Source of the DNA: Promethearchaeota archaeon
GTDB lineage: Archaea > Asgardarchaeota > Lokiarchaeia > Sigynarchaeales > SOKP01
Direction of reading: 5' to 3'
DNA: 23,112 nucleotides
Assembly: GCA_004524425.1 (NCBI GenBank)
Contig: SDNN01000021.1
Span: 1-23,112, forward strand
Positions 6,819 to 16,300 of this stretch are shown here, piece by piece. How positions within the stretch are numbered: the first letter of the stretch is position 1; every line of letters starts with the position of its first letter. The position numbers were made by a program, and so were the translations under genes. The notes under the pieces are model-generated. The model did not search any database, was not told where the DNA came from, and saw nothing but the letters and a program-made list of their open reading frames with translations.

Positions 6819-8744
6819 TTATTTTTTTCCCCTCGCTTTTTTTATTTCATCAATAGCAAAATCTAACCCTAAACTTTTGAGTGTTTCATCAGTTGGAATG
6901 CCCGTGTCCTTGTCCCATCCACGTGCCTCATAATAGCCGCTTAACAATTTCTGGTAACCTTTTTCCTCTAAGGTGACACCTTTTGCTGGACCTTTGGTAT
7001 GTGCTTCTTTAAAGAATCGCTCAGGAGGATGATCATCTGCTCTTGTCCAACCTTCCCTTATATTGAAACATTTTGAAAGATTCACTATTGCGTCCCCCCT
7101 CATGTTGATGAATTCATCAGTTACAGGAATTCCAGTGACTAATTCATAAACTTTTGCCATTTCAGCATCACTTTCGTAAATACCTCGGGTGAATTTACAG
7201 ACGATGTAAGAATCAATAACGGCATATATATCTTCTAATCCCTTGATTGCGTTACCCCGTTCAACTGGCTTATCATATGCAAATCTATCGAAGGTTCCTT
7301 TAGCATCTAATCCATATGCTCCATTCCTCAAATGACATGCACCTCTAATTGATACACTTTCTCCCACTGCGAACGAGGACATGCCATGAAGATCAAAAGC
7401 GGGTAATTCTAAACCTTTAATATGCATTCCATAGAAGCTAGCATTTTTTCTTCCCATTTCTTCCAGTCTTTCACCTGCTGCCCTAGTTCCGTCACCAAAA
7501 ACCTCTCCTGCGAACCCTTCTCCTAAAGCCATCTCTTCTGTAAATCTTGCTAGATTGACAGTGGAGCCAAATGGTAATTCATAACCTAAATCTTTCTTAG
7601 TAATTATACCTAAATCATATAATTCACAGGCCATTGCTGCAGTGACTCCTCCAGAAATCGCATCTATTCCTAAATTATCGCATAATTCGATGCATTTAAA
7701 AACTGTTGGCCAATCTGCGTTTCCACAAGCCGAACCAAACGAGTAGCACATTTCTACATCAACACTCGCAAAAAGATTAGGCCAATTTGGATGGGTTTTT
7801 GGTACTCTGGCAACATGATCACAGGCAATCGAACATTGAGAGCAGGCAACCTTTTTTACCACCCAATCTTCATTTAACGTATCACCTGTGAACGCACCAT
7901 CATCGATCTTTTCCCATGTGCCTTCTCGATGATTAAAGGTTGGAAACATTCCTAATTTATTGTAGCTTGTAATCCCTGCAGGAGTTCCGAGATCTCGATA
8001 CTTTGCTGTTGCGGGGCCATTTGCGACCTTGATTAATTTCTTAGCCATTTTATAAAATTCAACTGGTTTTGCCACCTGTATGCCTCTAGTACCTCTAAAG
8101 CAAATGGCTTTTAGATTCTTAGAACCCATCACTGCGCCCATGCCCGTTCTACCCGCTTGTCTATTGCGATCATTTGTAATACATGCTAATTTAGACATTC
8201 TTTCGCCGGCTGGTCCTATTGACATTACTGCTAAACGATGATCTTGGAATTCTTCTCTGAGGATCTCTTCGGTATCCCAAGCTCCTTTACCTTTTAATAA
8301 CTTTTCACATGGTTCTAAATAATAATCATCATCATCGACGACCATGTAAGATAATTCGGGTGCTCTTCCCTTGAACACGATCATGTTAATGCCAGCTCTT
8401 CGTGCTTGAGCCCCGACACTCCCCGAAGATATGGCCATCCCGAAGAACCCTGTTAAAGGAGACTTTGCAAATACACCATATTTCGAACTAGTAGGTAAAA
8501 TTGTAGTGGGAAAAGGGCCATGCGCATACACAAAAATGTTATCAGGACTTAAGGGCTCTACGCCTGGTTTTAACTCGTCCCATAATACTTTAGCACCAAA
8601 TCCGTAACCTCCGATCCAGTCTCTACAGAATTCCTTAGAAAGCGCTGAACTTTCAATTTTTCCATCAGTTAAATCAACATCTAATCGTGTTTGTGAATAT
8701 CCTTTTATTTTATCTGGAATTGTTATCTCTTTTGACTTACTCAT
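6819..8744 (-). CDS. Tungsten-dependent aldehyde ferredoxin oxidoreductase family protein
   Basis: About 641 aa from ATG at 8742-8744, which has AAGTG 6 nt upstream; a GTG at 8751-8753 would add three residues. Family marks include the N-terminal GGYGFGAKVLWDEL, the pterin-binding GPFPTT...SSKYGVFAKSPLTG and AISSG.VGAQARRAG stretches, GMGAVMGSKNLKAI, and the cluster motif CSQCSIAC (about 301-308) with a late Cys in IVCKFTRG as probable fourth ligand. The family oxidises aldehydes to acids with bis-tungstopterin and passes electrons through one [4Fe-4S] cluster to ferredoxin or a small Fe-S subunit. Substrate is unknown; BamB-type benzoyl-CoA reductases also belong to this family, so another role is possible. 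It is divergent from the glycyl radical enzyme and coupled to the ferredoxin subunit downstream. Confidence 0.92.
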   Translation of the reverse strand: MSKSKEITIPDKIKGYSQTRLDVDLTDGKIESSALSKEFCRDWIGGYGFGAKVLWDELKPGVEPLSPDNIFVYAHGPFPTTILPTSSKYGVFAKSPLTGFFGMAISSGSVGAQARRAGINMIVFKGRAPELSYMVVDDDDYYLEPCEKLLKGKGAWDTEEILREEFQDHRLAVMSIGPAGERMSKLACITNDRNRQAGRTGMGAVMGSKNLKAICFRGTRGIQVAKPVEFYKMAKKLIKVANGPATAKYRDLGTPAGITSYNKLGMFPTFNHREGTWEKIDDGAFTGDTLNEDWVVKKVACSQCSIACDHVARVPKTHPNWPNLFASVDVEMCYSFGSACGNADWPTVFKCIELCDNLGIDAISGGVTAAMACELYDLGIITKKDLGYELPFGSTVNLARFTEEMALGEGFAGEVFGDGTRAAGERLEEMGRKNASFYGMHIKGLELPAFDLHGMSSFAVGESVSIRGACHLRNGAYGLDAKGTFDRFAYDKPVERGNAIKGLEDIYAVIDSYIVCKFTRGIYESDAEMAKVYELVTGIPVTDEFINMRGDAIVNLSKCFNIREGWTRADDHPPERFFKEAHTKGPAKGVTLEEKGYQKLLSGYYEARGWDKDTGIPTDETLKSLGLDFAIDEIKKARGKK

Positions 8745-8794
8745 GTTGTACACTTAGTTTTGTTTTTTTTAAAATATTTTTTAAATTACAATTT

Positions 8795-8881
8795 ATTATA
8801 GAGAAAAATACTTTTTATCTTTACTTGTTAACTCTTATAACGTTATGTTTTAATATACATTTTGAAACTATTCTCTATAAT
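8795..8881. repeat. 11-bp perfect inverted repeat with 65-bp spacer
   Basis: ATTATAGAGAA at 8795-8805 is the exact reverse complement of TTCTCTATAAT at 8871-8881. It lies just upstream of the aldehyde oxidoreductase start. It could be paired operator half-sites or a long stem; chance is possible in AT-rich DNA. Confidence 0.45.
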
Positions 8882-8962
8882 GGGTTTCCAATAATTTTGG
8901 TCTATTTTTGATATCATATTTAATGTTAATAATTATTTTGTTAGGATTAAATAAAAATGCAT

Positions 8963-8979
8963 GAGTTTGATCAAAACTC
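8963..8979. promoter_or_regulatory. Palindromic site, possible operator
   Basis: GAGTTT and AAACTC flank GATCA, with an inner perfect 10-bp palindrome TTTGATCAAA at 8966-8975. It sits about 140 bp upstream of the glycyl radical enzyme start. The symmetry fits a dimeric regulator, but none is encoded nearby. Confidence 0.35.
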
Positions 8980-9114
8980 TTTAGCAGATTTAATAAATTG
9001 AAAATTAACTAAGAAATAATTATAGCAATAAACTTTAAGATATTTAATTAAAATTATTAAATTCCATGAACAATAATAATATTGAAATTGTAATTGATTA
9101 CATTATAAGCTAAA

Positions 9115-11661
9115 ATGCAACCTCAAGTAAGAGAGAACAACATGATTATTGCCTTTAATTCAGCGGGATTACATCCTAAAAATCAAATACAAAAGGATCG
9201 ATTATTATCTGCTGACCATTGGCTATGCATGGAACGTGCAAAGCTTTATACCGACAGCTATAAAGAATCAGAGGGAGAATATCCTTCCATTCGCTCTGCT
9301 AAGGCGCTTAGGCGAACTTTGAACAAAATGACCATAAAAATTTATCCTGAAGAATTATTAGTTGGAAATAGATCTTCACGCTATATTGCTCCTCCAATAG
9401 CTCCCGAAAGAGGTGATCTGACTTTTGTTTTGAAAGCAGTTCTTCCGGACCTTAAAAAATTTGGCTATCATATTTCACCTGAACACGAGAAACAGCTTTT
9501 AAAGTATATTATCCCCTATTGGAAAGGTAAAACAGTTAGAGATATTAAAGTTAAAAAATTCGAAGAGGCTGGGTTATATAGTAAACTTGACCTCAGCTTG
9601 AAAGGTCTTAAGACGAAATCACGAGCATTTGGACTGTCCACGTTGATGAAACTATTTATCGAGGAAGACGCGAAAACTAAAGAAAAACTCAAGTTAATTT
9701 TACGTTTACCTAAAATGCTTAAAGCCATAAAGGGAGGCACCGCAGACAACGTAAAGGGAAGAGGACGATGCATTGATACTCAAGCTCACATCGTGGTCGG
9801 TCATAAAAACGTGTTGAAGTATGGCTTTAAAGGCCTAAAAAAGAAAGCCCAGATGAGATCTAAGACCACGTTAAATAAATCACAAGAAAAATTTCTTGAA
9901 GCCGTAAGTATTGTATGTAATGCAATGAGAGATTTCAGCACTAGATTTTCAGAATTAGCAGCAAGCATGGCAGATAAAGAAAAAGATGAAGAAAGAAAAA
10001 AAGCACTATTAAGAATCGAGGAATTGAGTAAAAAAGTCCCATGGAATCCTCCAGAAACATTTTATGAGGCTTTACAATCGTTATGGTTCACTCAAAACGC
10101 AGCAATCATCAGTTATGGAGCAGGCAGCGGCATTACTCCGGGGCGTGTTGATCAGTTGCTATACCCATATTATAAGAGAGACATTAAAGAAAACCGCATA
10201 ACTAATGATGAAGTCCTACGGCTAATAGAGGAATTCATCATAAAAATAAATAATAACGTGGTAATTTGGCCCAATATCATAGGCTTACGCTTAAACCATT
10301 TAGGTACCGACATCGAGAACATTACCATTGGTGGGCTGGACAGGAATGGAGAAGATGCAACCAATGAACTTTCTTACTTATTCATGGAGGCCGTTAAAAA
10401 CACGAAATTGGCAACCTCCATTTCTTTTCGATTATCACGGAAAAGCCCCAAAGAATTCATTAAAAAGGCCTTAGAACTACATAAATACACTAATAGTCCC
10501 GCATTATTCAATGACGAGATAATTATACAAGCCATGATTCGTGACGGTTACTCACTCGAGGCGGCAAGAGATTATTGTATAGTGGGTTGTGTCGAACCAA
10601 GTGGTAATGGCGATACTTTTGGTGCCACGGGAGGGTCAAAGCTCTATTTTCCTTCCATTCTTGATTTAGTCTTTAATCAGGGAAAGACCACCTTCTTTGG
10701 AGCACAAGACACTATGGACACGGGAAATCCGGAAAAGTTTAAAAATTTTGAGGAGTTCATGAACGCTTACTACACGCAACTAGGATACATAGTAAAGACT
10801 GTCGCAGATGCTACTAACCTTAGAGATGATATTTGGGCTCATTCTTTTCACAATCCTTTAATCTCATGCACTATTGATGGATGTATCGAGAATGCGAAAG
10901 ACATGACTGATGGAGGTGCTCAATACAAGTTTCAAGCGATTGGTGCAGGAGGATTGGGAACCATAGTTGATTCATTGGCAGCGATAAAGAAATTTGTGTA
11001 TGAAGATAAGAAGATTGCGATGGGCGAATTGATATCAGCTTTAAGGAATAATTTCAAGGATAACGAAATGATGAGAGAGATTTTAAAAAATGGTCCGAAA
11101 TTTGGAAATGATGATGATCATGTGGATTCCATTGCCGTGGAATTAGTAAGCAAATTCTGTGATATGGTTTCTAATAAACAACTTGCTCGTGGAGGTCATT
11201 TTAAAGCAAGTTTTATTTCATATGGACTTAACGTATATGAAGGAGCGTTGGAACCTGCCACTCCAAATGGAAGAAAAGCTGGAGAGCCCCTTTCAAATAG
11301 CATATCACCATGTAATGGTGCTGAAAAAAAAGGACCCACAGCAACGTTGAATTCGCTGGCGAAACTTGATCATTCGAAAATTGGCTACGGTAATTCATTG
11401 AACATGAGATTTCCTCATTATTTAGTTAATTCTGAAGAAAAAATTGGTGTTTTAGAACACTTGATTGATTCCTACTTTGATAGGGGCGGGATGCACGTTC
11501 AATTCAATACGATGGGTACTGAGCTGCTAAAAGACGCTCAAACTCATCCAGAAAATCATGAAGACTTGATAGTAAGAGTTTCGGGGTATGCAGCATATTT
11601 TACCAGATTAGGAAAAGAAATTCAGGATGATATTATAGAAAGAATCGAATTTTTTTCATAA
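9115..11661 (+). CDS. Glycyl radical enzyme, PFL2/eliminase type
   Basis: 848 aa. The radical loop RVSGYAAYF near the C-terminus places the glycyl radical at about Gly824, 25 residues from the end. The thiyl Cys is about Cys492 in GCVEP. Other family blocks are PEELLVGNRSSR near the N-terminus, GRVDQLLYPYYKRD and a GH..vLkyGFKGL-type stretch. A Glu two residues after the Cys (C-x-E) is typical of dehydratase/lyase members (glycerol or diol dehydratase, choline lyase, hydroxyproline dehydratase) rather than pyruvate formate-lyase itself. Substrate is not predictable here. The start could be ATG 9115 or ATG 9142; neither has a strong ribosome-binding site, and a TATA-like ATTATAAGC at about 9101-9109 would fit the second. 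The needed radical-SAM activase is not in the window. Confidence 0.92.
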   Translation: MQPQVRENNMIIAFNSAGLHPKNQIQKDRLLSADHWLCMERAKLYTDSYKESEGEYPSIRSAKALRRTLNKMTIKIYPEELLVGNRSSRYIAPPIAPERGDLTFVLKAVLPDLKKFGYHISPEHEKQLLKYIIPYWKGKTVRDIKVKKFEEAGLYSKLDLSLKGLKTKSRAFGLSTLMKLFIEEDAKTKEKLKLILRLPKMLKAIKGGTADNVKGRGRCIDTQAHIVVGHKNVLKYGFKGLKKKAQMRSKTTLNKSQEKFLEAVSIVCNAMRDFSTRFSELAASMADKEKDEERKKALLRIEELSKKVPWNPPETFYEALQSLWFTQNAAIISYGAGSGITPGRVDQLLYPYYKRDIKENRITNDEVLRLIEEFIIKINNNVVIWPNIIGLRLNHLGTDIENITIGGLDRNGEDATNELSYLFMEAVKNTKLATSISFRLSRKSPKEFIKKALELHKYTNSPALFNDEIIIQAMIRDGYSLEAARDYCIVGCVEPSGNGDTFGATGGSKLYFPSILDLVFNQGKTTFFGAQDTMDTGNPEKFKNFEEFMNAYYTQLGYIVKTVADATNLRDDIWAHSFHNPLISCTIDGCIENAKDMTDGGAQYKFQAIGAGGLGTIVDSLAAIKKFVYEDKKIAMGELISALRNNFKDNEMMREILKNGPKFGNDDDHVDSIAVELVSKFCDMVSNKQLARGGHFKASFISYGLNVYEGALEPATPNGRKAGEPLSNSISPCNGAEKKGPTATLNSLAKLDHSKIGYGNSLNMRFPHYLVNSEEKIGVLEHLIDSYFDRGGMHVQFNTMGTELLKDAQTHPENHEDLIVRVSGYAAYFTRLGKEIQDDIIERIEFFS

Positions 11662-11729
11662 AATCTATTGATCATTGATACTATTATCGGTTTTATATCA
11701 TACTTTAGAGCTTGACATTAAAAATGGAA

Positions 11730-12848
11730 TCATTCTAATTTAACCTTATAGGAAATCATTTTGCGATAAAGATCTTTCTTTTTTTGCTTCCATTCCTTGC
11801 TTTTTTCAGCAGGCAAAACGTATTCTGTAATATATCCTCTCGACAAAAGAGATTTTGCCAGTTCATGTCCTTTATCTGTTCTTGTGATTACCATGGAATA
11901 TCCATCTGGAGCTCCAGAAGCCCCAACACTAATGTCTGTGAACTTTGCTGTAAATTCATCACATTTATGACAATGATCTCTCACGCATTTATCAAAGACT
12001 TTAATATCTATTTCAAATTGTTTATCATCTTTAGACGTCAGGAAAAAGTTCTTCTTTATTGTCGTTTTTTTAATATTAGAGGGATCAACGTTAGTTTCTT
12101 TCTTCAACACTTCCATGAGATTCTCATAATTAAAATTTTCGAAACAAAAGAGCCCTATAACGTATTTAATTACATGAGCGGGTTTGACATTCAAAAATTT
12201 CATTTTATTAATTGCTCTGCATTGACAGGGTGTTCCAACAAATGCTAATCTTAATTGTTCAATATCATATATTCCTTTTTGCTCAATAATTTCTTCGGGA
12301 ATATTATATAAATCTTTTAATGGTAAAATGTTAGGGGAAATAGAATATCGCGTTCCAGCTGATTTAACAAGTTCTTTTTTATCAAATATTAATTTGGGAA
12401 TGGGTTTCATGTGTTCATCAAATTCAGATACTATTGCGGCATCGATTTTATTATGATCAAAAAGATATGCCAAAATTGATGTTATTACCCCCCCATCTTG
12501 ACCAAATTCCGCCATTTTATCATCTTGAGATTTAGCAGCAAACAGATCAATGATGTGACCGAGCTCATCTTCAATCTGATGCTTTTCTTCTAGTTGGGGT
12601 AAAATGGTATGTGTCTGTGGGCAGATAAAATAACACAATCCGCATTCAGTACAATTTTCTGCATTTTTATCTGATTTAAATCTAGGTGTATATTCATCCA
12701 ATTCAATGACATCAAAACTCTGGCTCTCACAATAAGCAATACAGGCACCACAAGAGCAGCACTCACCAGCATTTATCACTTCCTTTTCTAAATCCTTAAA
12801 TGTCCTTATTTCCCCTTCCAATTCTGAGTTAAATCCTGATTGAGTCAT
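11730..12848 (-). CDS. FrhB/FdhB family F420-type oxidoreductase beta subunit
   Basis: A 372-aa protein. The N-terminal two-cluster ferredoxin has C30/33/36/40 and C66/69/72/76. The central FrhB domain has the GQDGG stretch (about 115-119) and GTPCQCRAI (204-212). A further C-x-D-H-C-H-K-C stretch and GASGAPDGYSMVITRT are typical of the C-terminal half. Family members bind FAD and reduce F420, or exchange electrons with ferredoxin or NAD(P)H. AAGGA lies 3 nt before the ATG. It is the third gene of the hdrA-mvhD-frhB set, 33 bp after mvhD, and so probably supplies the carrier-facing end of that HdrA complex. It converges on the glycyl radical enzyme gene across 68 bp. Confidence 0.85.
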   Translation of the reverse strand: MTQSGFNSELEGEIRTFKDLEKEVINAGECCSCGACIAYCESQSFDVIELDEYTPRFKSDKNAENCTECGLCYFICPQTHTILPQLEEKHQIEDELGHIIDLFAAKSQDDKMAEFGQDGGVITSILAYLFDHNKIDAAIVSEFDEHMKPIPKLIFDKKELVKSAGTRYSISPNILPLKDLYNIPEEIIEQKGIYDIEQLRLAFVGTPCQCRAINKMKFLNVKPAHVIKYVIGLFCFENFNYENLMEVLKKETNVDPSNIKKTTIKKNFFLTSKDDKQFEIDIKVFDKCVRDHCHKCDEFTAKFTDISVGASGAPDGYSMVITRTDKGHELAKSLLSRGYITEYVLPAEKSKEWKQKKKDLYRKMISYKVKLE

Positions 12849-12881
12849 TTTCCTTCTCTAAATACTTTCTTATATAAAGAT

Positions 12882-13340
12882 TTATTTTTTTATCGAACCT
12901 AATTTCTTTGGAATAGGTGATTCACCTAATTCCTTGATCTTTTCTGTAAATTCAGTAATTAATTCAGCAAATTGTTTTCCTTCGCTTGCAGAAATCCAAT
13001 GTAAACGGAATCTTTCTGGCTCGATTCCCAATTTTTTTAATAAATTTTGAAGATGTTGCATCCGTTTTTGAGCTAATTCATTACCGCTTATATAATGGCA
13101 GTCTCCAATATGACAACCAGTCACAAGTACTCCATCTATTCCATCCTCAAAGGCCCTTAATATAAAGGCAGGTTCTACTCTTCCCGAGCACATTACTCTT
13201 ATTATTCGAATACTAGGAGGATATTGGAATCGTGAGACTCCAGCTAAATCTGCTCCCGCATAAGAGCACCAATTGCAGCAGAAGACAACGATCTCAGGCT
13301 CAAATTTTTCCTTTTCTTCCGTTTTTCTTGCTTCTGTCAT
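12882..13340 (-). CDS. mvhD: MvhD-type [2Fe-2S] electron-transfer subunit, cysteine form
   Basis: A 152-aa MvhD-family protein. The five family cysteines are C22 and C25 (CNWC), C51 (MCSGRV), C76 and C81 (GCHIGDC), with QYPPSIR and GIEPERFRLHW blocks. It docks on HdrA and feeds electrons to its flavin. It begins 14 bp after the hdrA stop, with a GGCGAG-like ribosome-binding site overlapping that stop region. It is the all-Cys counterpart of the two-Sec protein at 3598-4032, with identical spacing of all five ligand positions. No hydrogenase subunits (MvhA/MvhG) are nearby, so its electron source is probably the FrhB-type partner next door. Confidence 0.93.
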   Translation of the reverse strand: MTEARKTEEKEKFEPEIVVFCCNWCSYAGADLAGVSRFQYPPSIRIIRVMCSGRVEPAFILRAFEDGIDGVLVTGCHIGDCHYISGNELAQKRMQHLQNLLKKLGIEPERFRLHWISASEGKQFAELITEFTEKIKELGESPIPKKLGSIKK

Positions 13341-13354
13341 TAATTAAACTCGCC

Positions 13355-16300
13355 TTATAAATCTTTTACGCATGCTGCTTTATCAATACCCAACAATAAA
13401 TCTATTTGCTGTTGTATTTGAAACTTTTTGAAATGGGATTGATCCATGGCCCCAACAGGACATTCAGCCACGCAGGCACCACAACCTTTACATACAGCTT
13501 TAATAACACGCGCTTTCTTTTCATTAATGGTATAAATTCCCATCTTTTTATCGAATTCAAGCATTTCTATGGCATTATATGGACAAACTTCAGCGCATCT
13601 TCCACATCCGACGCATTTTTCAGCATTTACCTCTGAAATAATTCCTTCAGTCTCAACTTCTCCTTTTGCCATTAGCATGGCCGCCCTACCTGCCGCACCA
13701 TAAGCTTGAATTATACTTTCATCAATCCATTTTGGCCAATGGGCTCCACCACATAAAAAAATCCCTTCAGTAGCAAAATCTATAGGTCTAAGCTTAACAT
13801 GAGCCTCTAAAAAGAACCCATCCTTAGTTGTGGGAACTTTTAACATTTTAGCTAGCTCACTTGTTCCTCTCGCAGGTACCTCTGGAGTTGCTAACACTAA
13901 TAAGTCGGTGTTATATTCAACTTCGCATTCAGCACCAATATTCTTGTATTTCACGTGAAAGTGTTTTTGATTTTCAGTAATTAAAATATCATCAATTGAT
14001 CGATATCTTTCAAATGAAACTTTTTCGCGTAATTCTCGCCATAAAGATTCTGCATTTAAATCAGAAAATTGCAATTCTCGATACAAAACGTGAATATGAG
14101 CATCAGGGTTAATAGATAATAACTTCTCGATATTTTTTAGAGCAACAACACAACAAATGTTAGAACAATAGGTTTTAATATTATCCCCGACATTATTCTC
14201 GTTAGCTCTTTGGTCCACACAGAGAACAATCGTTGCATCATTAAATCCGGGAATCTCGGTATCATCTTTAGATTCTAACTCATGCTGAAGAATAATCCTG
14301 TTTGGATATTTCTCATTTAATCCTTTCCATCTATCTGTTTTAATTTGACTTGTGCCCGTGGCAACAATAATGGTTCCCACTTCAAATTCTTCTTTTTGAG
14401 ACGTATCATTAATGTTTTGAGTAATAATTTTATAATTCCCGACAAACCCTCGAATATCTGTTATCTCAGAACTCAAGAGAAAGTGCACATCAGAACAGTT
14501 CTTCAAATCATTGATTTTTTGTAAAAGATCTTTTCTATGAATGTTGATATTATATAATTCAATAAAGTCTAAAGCATTTCCTCCAAGATTAGATTTTTTA
14601 TCGACGAGGAATACCTCAAACCCTTGTTCACATAAATTATAGGCAGCTGTAATTCCTGCTATCCCTCCTCCGATAATCAAACACGCTTGTTTAACCTTGA
14701 CTTTGATTATCTCAAGAGGTTTCAAATTAACGACTTTAGCTAAATACATCCTGATCAAATCACATGCCTTTTCAGTCGCTTTTTCAGGCTCTTGTTGATG
14801 AACCCAGGAATTTTGGTCCCGAATATTTACTAACTCAAAAACAAAAGGATTTAAACCTGCTTCACGGAGTGTATTTTGAAACAATGGTTCATGAGTTCTG
14901 GGAGTACAAGATGCCACGATGAATCGATTTAAATTATATTCTTTAATCATTTCTTTAATTTGTTCTTGTGAATCAGAACTGCATGAATACATGTTTTCTT
15001 CAGCATGAACGACATAAGGTAATTCTGATACGTATTCGACTACTTTTTGAGTATCCACTACTCCTGCAATGTTAATGCCACATTGACATACCAAAATACC
15101 TACTCTAGGCTCTTCATATTGCTCTATATCGAGTTCAGGGGGATATTCAAGTTCTTTAATATTTTGGAATCTGACCGGATATAATTTTTCACTGATTCTT
15201 GCAGCGCATGCTGACCCTTCTGCAACGGCGGTTGGGATGTCTTTTGGTTTTCTTGAATATCCAGTAAAAAAGACGTAACCATCTTCACAATCCGCAACTC
15301 CCTGATCATTAATATATCCAAGTTCATTATGTCCCACGTGAAGACATTCTAAAAATTTATAATAGGCGTCATTGGGAAAAAGCGCGCTAGCGAGAACCGC
15401 CATGTCAACTTCTTTGGTTTCCACCTTTCCTTTATCTATGTCTTCATAATACAGAATTAATTTCCCATTGTCGGGATTTTCTTTGACAAAGGATACGCGC
15501 CCATTGACATATTGAACACCATATTCTTCTTTGCTTTTAACGATGAATTCATAGAAGTTTTTACCTTTTGCCCTGATTTCAGTATTAAATATATAGCATT
15601 CCGTTCCGGGCGCATGTTCTTTAGCAATAATGGCTTGCTTAGCCGAAGACATGCAGCAGATTGAAGAGCAATATTTTTTGCATTCTGGATGGTGAAAATC
15701 TCTCGAACCAACACATTGTAAAAAAGCTATTTCATGGGGATGAGTTTTATCATCAAGGCGTATCAACTCGCCTCCTGTAGGCCCGTTGGCAGATAAAAGG
15801 CGCTCAAACTGCATGCTTGAGAGAACATTTGGATTATTCCCCTCTAAATTTTTGTAAAACTCGGGATATTCTTGTTCATACCCAGTTGCAATAACAATGG
15901 CTCCCACATTTATCTCGATTTCTTGAGGCTTTTGAGTAAAATCGATAGCCTTCGCACTACAAAATTTAGCACACAAACCACATATTCCATAGTTAAGATA
16001 TAAACATTTATTCTCATCAATGAGATAAACGGGGGGCACGGAAGATGGAAATGATATGTGAGCAGCTCCATGGGTGGTTAACCTTGCATCAAATTCACTA
16101 GGTATTCCTTTTACGGGACAAATACTTGCGCAATCTCCACACCCTTTACAAGCATCTTCCTTCACATATCGCGGTTTTCTATTAATCTTTACCGTATAAT
16201 CTCCAGCTGCTCCCTTTATGTTCTTCACGTGCGAATAAGTCAGAAGTTCGATGTTCGGATTTCTATATACCTCGACCATCTTTGGCGCCAGAATGCATAA

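Larger units (their letters stand above)
8754..9114. promoter_or_regulatory. Divergent AOR / glycyl radical enzyme intergenic region
   Basis: 361 bp of AT-rich DNA must hold promoters for both directions. It has TATA-like stretches (for example TTTAATATAC near 8850 and ATTATAAGC near 9101-9109) and the inverted repeats listed separately. No convincing small gene was seen: a hydrophobic plus-strand frame at 8687-8911 starts inside the aldehyde oxidoreductase gene and looks like composition noise. Confidence 0.5.

Noticed and set aside
8687..8911. A 74-codon hydrophobic plus-strand open frame
   Set aside because: It starts inside the aldehyde oxidoreductase gene on the other strand and its Phe/Leu/Ile bias follows from A/T runs; no ribosome-binding site.
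9115..11661. Glycyl radical enzyme as alkyl- or benzylsuccinate synthase
   Set aside because: The GCVEP motif with Glu after the active Cys is typical of eliminases, and the small subunits of benzylsuccinate synthase are absent. Not fully excluded without a tree.
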